NCBI GenBank assembly: GCA_948567375.1 | Contig: OX419755.1 | Location: forward strand, 73,040,944-73,104,943 | Source: Lunularia cruciata | Lineage: Eukaryota; Streptophyta; Marchantiopsida; Lunulariales; Lunulariaceae | Reading direction: 5' to 3' | Length of the DNA stretch: 64,000 bases | Shown: piece by piece, positions 11,527 through 21,118 of the stretch | How positions within the stretch are numbered: position 1 is the stretch's first letter | Layout: each line of letters starts with the position of its first letter | Notes under the pieces: generated by a model | Database searches by the model: none | Seen by the model: only the letters and a program-made list of their open reading frames with translations | What the model was told of the DNA's origin: nothing | Position numbers and translations under genes: made by a program

Positions 11527-11952
11527 TGTAAAAGTCCAAGAACGAGGAGAGAAATAGGAGAATGGAAGCTCACATTGGGACATTTGAATGAGGGAAAACT
11601 CCAAATGCCTAGCATGAGCTTTGGCTTTGGTATTTATAGGTAGCATACAAGGCCCTTGAGAAGCTTCTCAAGAAGCTTCCTTGAGCTACTTTCTTAGAGT
11701 GCAAGCCAAGTTAAGTAGGAAGCTTCTCAAGAAACTTCCTTCCAGAAGCCCCCTACTTGGTGTGCAAGCTAACCTAGTTGGAAGCTTGTAGAAGCTTCCT
11801 TCTAGATGCTACTTACTTGAGGTGCAAGCTAAGCTATCTGAGAAGCTTTCCAAGAAGCTTCCTAGATACTTCTAGAATATTCTAGGCTAATTTGTCTTAT
11901 TTGTTACTTTGTTAGCCCTACTAACTTCATCGCTAAACTCCAAATTGTTACG
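11527..11952 (-). repeat. 3' LTR of chromovirus F
   Basis: The 426-bp LTR runs TGTAAAAGTCC to TTGTTACG, the last base mutated from A. The minus-strand TATA box CCTATAAATA is at 11631-11640. A perfect TTCnnGAAnnTTC heat-shock-element motif is at 11870-11882, with a degenerate array at 11645-11865. Confidence 0.93.
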
Positions 11953-11964
11953 TATTCCCCCACT
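11953..11964 (-). other. Polypurine tract of chromovirus F
   Basis: The minus strand reads AGTGGGGGAATA immediately before the 3' LTR, the expected plus-strand primer site for reverse transcription. Confidence 0.85.
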
Positions 11965-11965
11965 G

Positions 11966-13127
11966 CTAGTTGGTGACGTCCTTGTTGCCAATGAAGCTTT
12001 GAACTCTTGGATGGCCGTTTGTGCATTCTGGAGGTGAGAAAGAGGTTCCCATGTGGCATCATGAAGGGGATACTCTTTCCAAAAGACCTTGTATTCCGTA
12101 TGTTGTCGATGGCCTTGTTGAATATGGTGATGCGCAAGGATACAATCAACTTTGTACTCCTCATGATCATTGATAGGGACAGGAAGAGGAGGAAGTTGGA
12201 TTCAAGAGGAAAAGGAAGAGGGGTTAAGAACAAAGGGTTTCAACTTGGAAACATGAAAGACAGGTAGATATGCATGTGACAAGGCAAGGCAAGTTGATAA
12301 GCAACAAGAGAGACAATTTTTGGGTGACATCAAAGGGTCCTATCCAATTAGGTGTAAGTTTATGAACTTGGGTATCAAGTGGGAGAGGGAGGTTACTAGA
12401 GGATAGCATGACTTTATCACTGACTTCAAAGGTGAGATCACAATGATGTTGGTCCGCATATTGTTTTTGACGATTCTGAGCAACAAGGAGGTGAGATTTG
12501 GCTTGTTGGAGAGATTGGGATATAGTGGTCAAGAATGTTGAAGTATGAGGAACTTGAGATGGAGGGGGAGCAAGAAGAGAATCTGGAACAAGCGGATCTT
12601 GGCCAAAATTGAGAAAGAAAGGAGAAAATCAGGTGCTTGCCTATTTGGAATTATTGTAGGCAAATTCTGTAGCTGCAAGACATTCATCCCAATTGGTATG
12701 GTGGACATTGACAAAGGCACGCAACATATCCTCCAATGTCCAATTTGCACGTTTGGTTTGTCCATCAGTTTGAGGATGACAAGCCGTGGACAAAGCAAGC
12801 TTGGTGCCAAGTATCTAGAAGAGTGGTTGCCAAAACTTCTTGGTAAATTGAGGATCATGGTCAAAGATGAGTACACATGGCATCCCATGATGCTTGAAGA
12901 CATTGTTGAAGTAGATTTTTGCTAAGGTTGGAGCATCCATGGTATCACAGGTTGGTGCTAAGTGGATTTGCTTACTAAGCTTATCCACAAACACCACAAT
13001 TGTTTTGTGTCCTTACTTTGTCTTGGGCAAGGATGTGATGAGATCCAAGCTTATATGTTCCCATCGAGCGACTAGAATGGTGATTGGTTAAAGGAGTCCA
13101 CTCGGCTTCTGGTTGTTGGCCTTGTTC
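11966..13127 (-). pseudogene. Integrase core, C-terminus and chromodomain of F
   Basis: This is the integrase remainder to the left of the nested element. The core (12997-12530) shows FVDKLSKQIHLAPT, HGMPCVLIFDHDPQFT around the second catalytic Asp, and [13 protein letters not shown] leading to the region of the catalytic Glu. The C-terminal part (12532-12224) includes LTPNWIGPFDV. A chromodomain follows at about 12168-11990, with DHEEYKVDCILAHH, then an EYKVFWKEYP core and ATWEPLSHLQNAQ. The chromodomain targets integration to modified histones in this clade and defines the element as a chromovirus. Stops interrupt the frame. Confidence 0.85.
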
Positions 13128-13800
13128 CGTTGTGTGACAACCCGGCAAATATCACTTTTGCGGTAATCGGGTAAGTAAAGTTTGTTCCCGCAGAGATACG
13201 AGTCAGAAATGTCCAAATACAAAGCAAAGTAACAATTTAGTTCTTCTTGGTTGTGTCTTTAATCTCTCAGGTAGAAACCACACCCAAAAGAGAGTGACAA
13301 GCACTGACTTGCAGTCTTGTCACAAATTCACACTCCTTAATCACAACTCCTTCAAACCTTTCCAAACAATCTTGATTGTGATGATTCAGGCTCTCTCCAA
13401 AATGGCACTTCACTGCAAAATGATTTCGCCTTAGAATTGTGTTCCACCCCTCCACTGAAGGCACAACTTCCTCGATCAAAATTGCTTCACATCAACTTTG
13501 CACTGCACTCACAAATGCAGAATACTACCAACACTACAATTCCTCTCAGATCTATCAAGGCATTGCTCCGATTGCACTTCACTCAAGATCAAACACACAG
13601 AATGAAGATCAAGGCTATGGAATCCAACATCCAACAAGCACTCTGATTTGCACTTTGAATTTCTTCACATACTCACAAACATAGATACAAAGTTGATACT
13701 CGGAATCAAGCTCAAGCAACGAGCACTACTTCACATCACTTTGCTTTATCTATTCTCAGAAATAATGAGCACTGAACAACAATTCTCTGCGAATGCCACT

Positions 13801-13809
13801 CTTAAATAA
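13801..13809 (-). promoter_or_regulatory. Putative gag-pol promoter TATA box, copy B
   Basis: The minus strand reads TTATTTAAG, just downstream of the U3 ORF stop and about 670 bp before the LTR end. It is conserved in every copy (4821, 23747, 34527, 37972, 53611, 58002), which places the long ORF inside U3. Confidence 0.6.
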
Positions 13810-13924
13810 TGAACAAATCGTCAGTTCTAACAATTATACCGTTCTACAACAACTTTTCTAACCTGCAGATCCGAAATGACAATGCACCTCTTCATATCTG
13901 CCTCTTCAAATCTCAAAACTGTTA

Positions 13925-16498
13925 CTAATCCGATCTGATGTCTACTTCTTCCTCGGCTTTCAAACCCGAACCCGAAGTAATTTTACTTCCTAATATTCTA
14001 TCCTCGGGTTTCACATCTTCTACTTCTTCTACCAGATCCAGCAATTCTCTTTCCTGATCTGAAATTCCACTAGTGGGCAATCTATCTAACTCCTTATCTC
14101 CCGACCCACTTTTCTCTAATGTTTCTGAGGGCAACTCCAAAGACATTTGGACTCCTATGTTATCTACTTCGGGTTTTGCTTTAACATCTTTCTGAAGTTT
14201 TTCTAGCTCTACTTTCACTAAGTCTAATCTAATGGAAATGTTATCCTCTACCTCTAAAACCTTCCTATCTACATGAGTTCTTAATTTAATTAACAAGGCA
14301 TTCATCTCCGTGTCCTTTGCTTGTCTTTGCCTCGTCTCCTGCACCAACAACTTCAACTTGTGCAGACGCGCTTCTTCAATTCAAACGCTGGCTTCTGCAC
14401 TTAACATCACGTTCACCCTGAGGACTATCTCCTGCAATGGTTCCAATCTTGTCTTCCTTTCTTGTTCTCGATCTGCAAGCCATTCCTCTCGGTACATTGC
14501 TAACTCTTCCTCAAACTCGGCTTTCACCGCTTCCTTCTCTTTCTCCTTCTGTTCAATCTTCTCTTCCTGATTACAAAGTAACTCTTGTAATCTCTCTTCT
14601 TCTCTATATTGCATAGCCAACTCTCATTGCCAGAGTTGCTTCTTCTCCTCCATACTCTCCATCACTCTATTGAGCTCTTGATCCTTCGCTGCTACCCTCG
14701 CCATAGCATGGATAAGCTCTACTCTTGAATCAGCAAACTGCTGCTTCAAGATTTCATATTCGGCTACCTGTCTCTCTCTTGCTATATCACTCTTCCTCGC
14801 AAGATCTTCTCGATAGCTCACTTCTCTCTTAAGGTCTTCAATTACCTGACTTCTCTCTACTGCCTCCGCTTGTAGTACTTCTCTCTCCTCCTCACCTCGG
14901 GTTACACTCCTCTTCAACTCCGAGTTCTCTTCTTCTAATCTTGCTACCACCTGCAATATAGTCTTTACCTCCGGACAAGTTGACTGCATCTCCTTCTTCT
15001 TCTGCTCCAACTTCACCAACAATGGGCACACTACCTCTCGCAAGTACTTCACTCCATCACTGGCAACTTCTTCCTCCCGTGGAGTGGTCTCTCTTTTCTC
15101 CTCGTGTTCTCCTGATACTCACCTTCTTCTCTGGGGTCTTTGTATTGGGATTGATGCCTCACTGCTCGAGCTTTCTTCTACCTCTTCCTTCACTCTACTT
15201 GGCCCCGCCTCACACTTTGCCTTACGTCTCGAGCAAACTCCTTGCTGTACTGCGATCTTCTTGTCCTCTAGCACTGGTACTTCGTCTTCTAGCACTGTAT
15301 TGTCTTTGGCTTCTACCTCGGCTTGCACTTCTTCTTCGTATTCTGCAGCCACTAGCGCCGAGGTCATCTCTCCTCCGTCTTCACTATCACTGCTCGTATC
15401 TCTGCTCTGCAGTGTCAGCTCAGGTTCCTCCTCATGTTCCGAGTCCTTCGTTTTGAGCTCGGCCTCGCCTTCTGAGTCTTGATCTTCTGACTCAATTACC
15501 ACCATTCCTTGCCTCGGGTTACTTCTCTGCATCTTCCGAGGTTTCTTGCTTTCTTCGGCTTCTGCTTGCCAAGTCCTCTTCTTTGTCGGGGTACTCACTA
15601 CGACCTCCACATTTTTCCCTGTCTTTGTGTAGTAGTCGTCCGTGCTCCAGATTTGGAGAATATATTGCTGCTCCTCGACATCAACTTCCTTCCGCACATC
15701 AGGATGGAAGTGCGATACCATCCGATTCTGCTCCGCCAAGTTCACCAAATTGAGCCCGAGGTAGAAGTGTGCTACAAACGGCACAATGTAATGTGGAGGT
15801 GACTTATCCCGTAGATTCCACACCATCTGCCTCGTTCTCCCGTGAAAACACCTCGCCCAATTTATAGGCTCTCCTGCAAACAACTTATGGAAGAACACCG
15901 CTTGGTGTTTCATCACATAAGTTGTTCTCTCCGGCTTCAAAATTGCCATGAGAGCACTCACGATCCCTCTCTTCACTGGATCCTTGTAACTCTCTACCTT
16001 GTACCCATTCTTTGTTCTCTTCGACGAGAAGGCATCTCTCACCTCTTGAGTTTCTTGGGCTATCTCTCCTTTCCCCAAGAATGTAGCTCCCTGCTCCGAG
16101 CCCGCCTCCTTCCCGAGTACGAGTCTCCAGTCCGACTCTGTCCAGCAAGCCGGATTTCCTCTCTTCCCTTCTTCCTTGGGTCCATCGAGACACTTACTCT
16201 CGATGATTTTTGTCATGAATCCTGGAAAACTTACGTTCGAGTTCCATGCCAGAAAGGTGATCCGAAGTTGGCTCAAGACTTTGATCCCCGCTATCACATC
16301 TAATCTCCGAATTGCATGATTTCTCACTACGAATTTGGAGTTCTTCTTCCCTCCTCCCATCTCTTCTGATTTCTCACTTTCTCTCAATTTCACTCTTGCA
16401 ACTTCTTCCTTATGCACTAACACAAGTCCAACTCTATTTCCCTTTCCCCGATCACCTACAAGACGACTCCTCAATGGCAAAGGAAAATTGCTTGACAT
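13925..16498 (-). pseudogene. U3 ORF, type 1 (copy B), best-kept copy
   Basis: This is a single frame of 858 codons with only three in-frame TGA stops (near 15120, 14625 and 14382) and no frameshift. There are two possible starts: Met1 at 16498, or the Met at residue 47 (16360, GAGATGG context), which aligns with the type-2 start. Conserved N-terminal domain, about residues 47-300: RNHAIRRLDVIAGIKVLSQL, WTESDWRLVLGKEAG, GYKVESYKDPVKRG, NWARCFHGRTRQMV, PPHYIVPFVAHFYLGLNL, RMVSHFHPD. Then an acidic Ser/Glu linker (about 300-450), a long Glu/Lys/Leu coiled coil (about 460-730) and the tail EEVDIRSD. I see no zinc knuckle, catalytic triad, signal peptide or membrane span. The function is unknown. 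It is not an envelope protein on this evidence. Confidence 0.85.
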
Positions 16499-16519
16499 TT
16501 TGTGGTTGCAGTTTTGTTT

Positions 16520-16527
16520 TTTTATAG
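16520..16527 (-). promoter_or_regulatory. Putative TATA box of the U3 ORF
   Basis: The minus strand reads CTATAAAA, 160 bp upstream of the conserved internal Met (16360) but only about 25 bp from Met1. The same CTCTATAAAAA box is kept in copy D' (near 40695) and in its 5' remnant (near 42175). Confidence 0.5.
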
Positions 16528-16776
16528 AGTTTCACTTCTTTGTTCTTTGTCACTTTGAGTTTCTACCGAGAAATCACACCTCCGGCATGCACCTGTCACT
16601 GTCAATCAACCTTCGTGCATATGAGCCGCCAGTTTTGAAACAACCCCTTCTTGAATTTCTTGCCCCAACGAAAGGTTGTTAGACTGTCTTCACCTCGGGT
16701 TGAGCTCCCCCCGATCTGAAGACAATTTACTTTGGGTTGTATGCTGACAGGGCATTTTTGAGTACTTCACCTTATG

Positions 16777-16800
16777 ACCCGAAGTCATTTTACTTCGGGT
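16777..16800. promoter_or_regulatory. Palindromic U3 motif
   Basis: ACCCGAAGT, six bases, then ACTTCGGGT form a perfect 9-bp inverted repeat. Related CTTTGGGTT and CCTCGGGTT copies lie within 110 bp. In the other LTR (25732-25755) both arms changed together, to ACCCAAAGT and ACTTTGGGT. A protein-binding site is possible. Confidence 0.45.
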
Positions 16801-16912
16801 TTCATCCCAAAGACTCTTTTCTTTGCTTTCTTTGGCCATACAGGCACAATCCGACTTCTCTATACACTTCTTCTCCTTTAGTCTTAAAAAAACAAAAAAT
16901 GTGGGCACCACA

Positions 16913-16926
16913 TACCCCTTCCCTCA
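16913..16926 (-). other. Polypurine tract of the Tat-like element
   Basis: The minus strand reads GAGGGAAGGGGGTA directly before the 3' LTR. The pol stop codon TGA sits at its first bases, so coding sequence runs right up to the tract. Confidence 0.88.
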
Positions 16927-19900
16927 AATGTGAGCGTCCCCACGAACATAGACCTTGGGTGCTTTAGAAACGTCCAAGTCTATGGTCCAATATCTCCGAA
17001 CTCTCCACCCGTTTACTTGAGTGGCAAAAGGATTACCTTCCAAATCGACAAGTTGCATGGATCCATTTTCATAAAGATGAAGAACTCGATAGGGATCCAT
17101 CCATCTCAAATGCAACTTGCCTGGAAAAAATATTCAGCGATTGTCATATAACAAAACCAAATCCCCTTCTCGTACAATCACAGGCTTGATTCTCTTATCG
17201 TGCCTGACTTTCCTCTGTGCTTGTACTTCTTTTGTGGTTTGCATTGCATCGTCTCTTTTCTCTTCTAACCACATCAGTTGATGAATCCGAAGATCTTGAC
17301 TTTCTTCTTCTGACATTCGTTCTTCGCACAAAACCCGATATGTCAAAACTTCAAATTCAACTGGCAGTATGGGATGCAAGCCATATGTCAAGAAGTATGG
17401 AGTTTGTTTGGTTGTAATCTTCTCTGTCGTTCAATATGCCCACAACGCGGCTGGTAATTTTGTATCCCAGTCATAGGCGTAATTGACAGTCACCTTATTC
17501 AAAATTTTACAAAGTAACCCATTCGCTTTTCCGTTAAGCCATTTGCTTTTGGGTTATAGGGAGTCGTCTTCCGATGTTTAATCTGAAAGTACTTGGTTAA
17601 CGCCTCCATTATAGAGTTCAAAAAATGTGTTCCTCGGTCACTGACCAATTCCAGAGGACACCCATATCGGGAGATGATGTTTCAAAAGAAAAATTCCGCC
17701 ACAGTTTCAGCATCATCTCTGTGAGTTGCTTCCGCTTTGACCATCTTGGTAGCATAGTCAGTGCACACCAAAATGTATTGCTTTCTTGTGACTTGGGTCA
17801 CTGGTTGAATGGGACCCACAAAATCAATCCCCCATTTCTCAAATGGGGCCAAAGGCAAAATTGGTCTCAAAGGCCATTGAGAAGTAGCCATCGGCTTCCT
17901 TGTTCTCTGACAAGCATCATAGCTTCGGATATGAGCACGTACATCTTTGTACATTGTAGGCCACCAATACCCTGCCAAAAGAATTTTCTTTACAGTATTC
18001 TTCAGAGCATAGTGTCCTCCCGATGCTTCGGAGTGTAAAGATTCAATTACTCCTCCTACTCCGTATGACTCCCAGCATCGCCGAAGTACTTCGTCTTTGC
18101 CCATCTTAAATAAAATGCTGTGTTTAAGCTGGTACGGCCCCATTTTCATGAGAAAGACTGCCCGCTGTTCCGGGTCCATCCCCTCAGGACAATGGAGAGT
18201 ATTCAGATAATTATATTTAGCTGCATACCTCGTACTTTGCATTGCTGATAAGTGATACAACTCTTTGTCAGGGAACCGATCGTCAATTTCCCACTCCTGG
18301 TCTTGAGTTTCTAACCTGGACAGGAAGTCCGCATTCAAATGAAAAGCTCCCTTCCTTACTTCTACAGTATACGTGAACTCTTGTAATAACAAGATCCATC
18401 TTGCAATTTGTCCCGATAAATCTGCCTTCTTGACCAAATGTTGCAATGCATAATGGTCAACATAGAAGACAAACTCATACCCCAACAAATAATGACGGAA
18501 TTTCTTGCAGGCATACACCATTCCGAGTGCTTCTCTTTCAGTCGTCAAATAATTCTTTTCAGAAACTGAAAGTTGTCGGCTGGCATAATACATTGGGTAG
18601 TCCTTCTTCTTCTTGTCCTTCTGACTTAAGACAACCCCGATGGCCATGGACAAAGTGTCCACATACACATGAAAAGGGACGTCCCAATTCGGGGCCCTCA
18701 TGATTGGTGCTTCAACCAGTTTCTTCTTCAACACCTGGAAAGCTTCTTCTTGATTTGCTTCCCACAGATAGTCTTCGGATTTCTTCAGAAGCTTTGTAAG
18801 TGGTGCAGCAAGCACTGCATAGTTTGACACAAAGTGTCTGTAATATCCGACATGTCCCAAGAAGGCTCTCAGCTCCCGGATGTTCTTTGGAGATTCCAAA
18901 GCTGCGATTATCTTAACCTTCTCAACATTGACTTCAATACCTTGGCTTGACACCCGATGCCCCAGAAGAATTCCCTCCTTCATTGCGAAGAAGCATTTCT
19001 CCGGGTGTAATGACAAGCCGGCAAAACGACACCTTTCAAACATTTGGCGAAGGTAATCTAAATGTACATCTCTTTGTCCAAACACACAAAAGTCATCAAT
19101 AAAAACTTCCACAAATTTGCACAAGAAATCCTTGAAGATTGAATTCATCATCCGCTGGAAAGTAGCGGGAGCATTACACAACCCAAAGGGCATTTGATTG
19201 TAAGCAAAAGTGCCCCAATTGGTCGTGAATGTAGTTTTATCCTTGTCTTCTTCTTGAATGGATACTTGATTGTACCCTGAAAATCCATCGAGAAAACTAT
19301 AACAAGGATGCCCAGCTACCTAATCTAAAATTGTATCGGTAAAAGGCAAGGGATGATGATCTTTCCTTGTAACTGCGTTCAACTTTCGGAAGTCTTGGCA
19401 CACTCGGATCTTCCCTGTTTTCTTCTTTGGGACAATGACAATGGGGGAGACCCATTCATTGCTTAAGATAGGGAAGATGATTCTGGCCCCTAAGTACTTG
19501 TCGATTTCATCTTTTACCAAAAGCGAGTACTTCGGGTTTAGGCGGTATTGTCGCTGCCGAACCGGAACTGCACCTTCAACCAAATCAATCCGGTGTTCTC
19601 CGAATTCTCGTGGAATACCCGGCATTTGATCAATCGACCAGGCAAATACATCTTGGAACTCTATAAACAGGGCAGTGTATCCTGCCAACTCCTCCGAAGT
19701 AACTGTCTTCAAGATTTTTAAAACTTTTCCTTCAGTTAGTAACACATCTTGATAGTCATCGGGGTTGATGACTCCTTCAACGTGGCTTACTTGGCTTAAT
19801 CTGAGGAGAGCGGCCATCAAACCTCCTTCCTCCAAGTCAGGTTCACCCGAGGCGAGGTCATATGGATCTTCGTCTTCAATATCTACCTCGTAGCATTCCA

Positions 19901-20903
19901 AGTAATTAACTTGGACTTCGTCTTTGGATTCGTCTGAGGACAAAGACAATGAGTCTTTGGATTTGTCCTCCTCTTCCGACGAACTTGTTTCCCCGAGATG
20001 GGGAACCTTTGTCCAACTCACAGTCACTAGCTTCTGATCTTTGGACAAAATGTCCTTGAATCTTAACTGTTGCTAATGCCAATCCACTACAACTTGGGCA
20101 CTGTACAACTAGGGTTTGCCGATCAACAGAGGGTAACCAGTTTTTGTCATTGGCCGCAACACGATATAATTCAACTTGAAGGGTACCCCTCCAATGATCG
20201 TGGTAATGTTTGACAGCATGCCCAAGGGCCGTCTCCTGGTTTGGTCTGCGAACTTCAAAACTCGAGGTGTGGGTTCAAACGTATGATACCCGAGTTGATT
20301 TGCAGTATCTTTGGTCATGACATTCACACCGGACCCGGAGTCAATGGGTATCAATGTGATCATGCACCTTGCAATCTCCGCGTCTACCTCGGGAGATCCC
20401 AAATCTTCTTGTTCAATATGATAAATAGCAGGCAAGTCCTTCTTTGACATCGACCTCACTTTCTTGAGGGCCGAATTAAGTTGTCTCTTGTACAGCTTGT
20501 TATCTTCCCACAATTGCTTGAATGTAACGTTGGCATTTGTGGTGGCCAGATTGGCTACAATATCATATTGGGGAACTCCTCCCAATTTGACCGTCTTTGT
20601 CTTTGGCTTTGGGTCCGAAGTCTCTCCATGTTCCCTCTTGACTTTGGGACGCTTAAAAATGGTGACGGGCTTGCTGATGGCCTTAACCCGAGGTTCCTCG
20701 GGTTGGCCCACCTTGGCTTGGATTAGACCCTTTACTTTGGATTGGATGTCCGCCGGAAAAATTGGAGACTTTGTCTTCGTCTCCTCTTCCAAACTCAGTT
20801 CCCGAGTCCTGAGTAATGCCTCCTTTAATTCTTTCTGCAAGGCTTTAGCTTTGGCTTTTTGAGGATCTTTTCCTCCTTGACCAAAAGAATGGCTTTTGGG
20901 CAT
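16924..20903 (-). pseudogene. pol: protease, RT, RNase H, integrase
   Basis: From 20903 to 17682 one frame is kept, broken only by stops near 20106, 19318 and 17682. Protease: IPIDSGSGVNVM active site, later LLIGKP. RT: VSPIVIVPKKKTGKIRVCQD, FLDGFSGYNQ, MPFGLCNAPATFQRMM, catalytic FIDDFCVF. RNase H: HVYVDTLSMAIGVVLSQ, TEREALGMVYA, HLNADFLSR. Integrase: HSEASGGHYALKNT zinc region, WGIDFVGPIQP, CTDYATKMVKA, GCPLELVSDRGTHF and a PYNPKANGLTEK stretch. Beyond 17682 frames shift; integrase C-terminal pieces are at 17391-17134 and 17115-16924 (LRWMDPYRV, then WTIDLDVSKAP). No chromodomain is seen. Enzymes would copy and integrate the element; this copy is inactive. Confidence 0.9.
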
Positions 20904-21118
20904 AGTCTCTTCGCCTTTCGGGAAGACGACAAGGTCGTACTCAGTTCTTCGGGATCACGCTTCTTCTTGCTAGAGCGTGTCTCAACCTTCAAAATTTCAA
21001 GGTCCGGCCATTCTCCTTTTGAGGCCGGACTCCCTTCTTGAGGTCTTTCTTCCTCAAGAGTAATGCAATTTACATTTGTATCCCCCTTCGGCTGAAGTGA
21101 TGCACGCTCAGCGGGGGT

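Larger units (their letters stand above)
13133..16912 (-). repeat. 3' LTR (copy B), full length, 3,780 bp
   Basis: This is the longest intact LTR of the family. In sense (minus) order: TGTGGTGCCCACATTTT start, a U3 stretch with repeated CCCGAAG motifs (16690-16800), CTATAAAA (16520-16527), the U3 ORF (16498-13925), a TTATTTAAG box (13801-13809), about 670 bp of presumed R-U5, and the end GGGTTGTCACA. Confidence 0.95.

Noticed and set aside
12545..12925. 126-codon plus-strand frame
   Set aside because: It lies opposite recognisable chromovirus integrase motifs on the minus strand.
14980..15482. Long plus-strand Ser/Leu-rich frames opposite the U3 ORF (also 24178-24652, 25030-25428, 34667-35299)
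   Set aside because: They are antisense shadows of the Glu/Lys-rich linker and coiled coil; composition is the complement of the real frame and no domain is seen.
13925..16498. U3 ORF as a retroviral envelope gene
   Set aside because: No signal peptide, no transmembrane segment, no furin-like site; it is hydrophilic and coiled-coil-rich, and lies in the LTR instead of after pol.
13925..16498. U3 ORF as a host gene captured once
   Set aside because: Present at the same place in several independently inserted LTRs of two subfamilies, so it is part of the family; capture by an ancestor remains possible.
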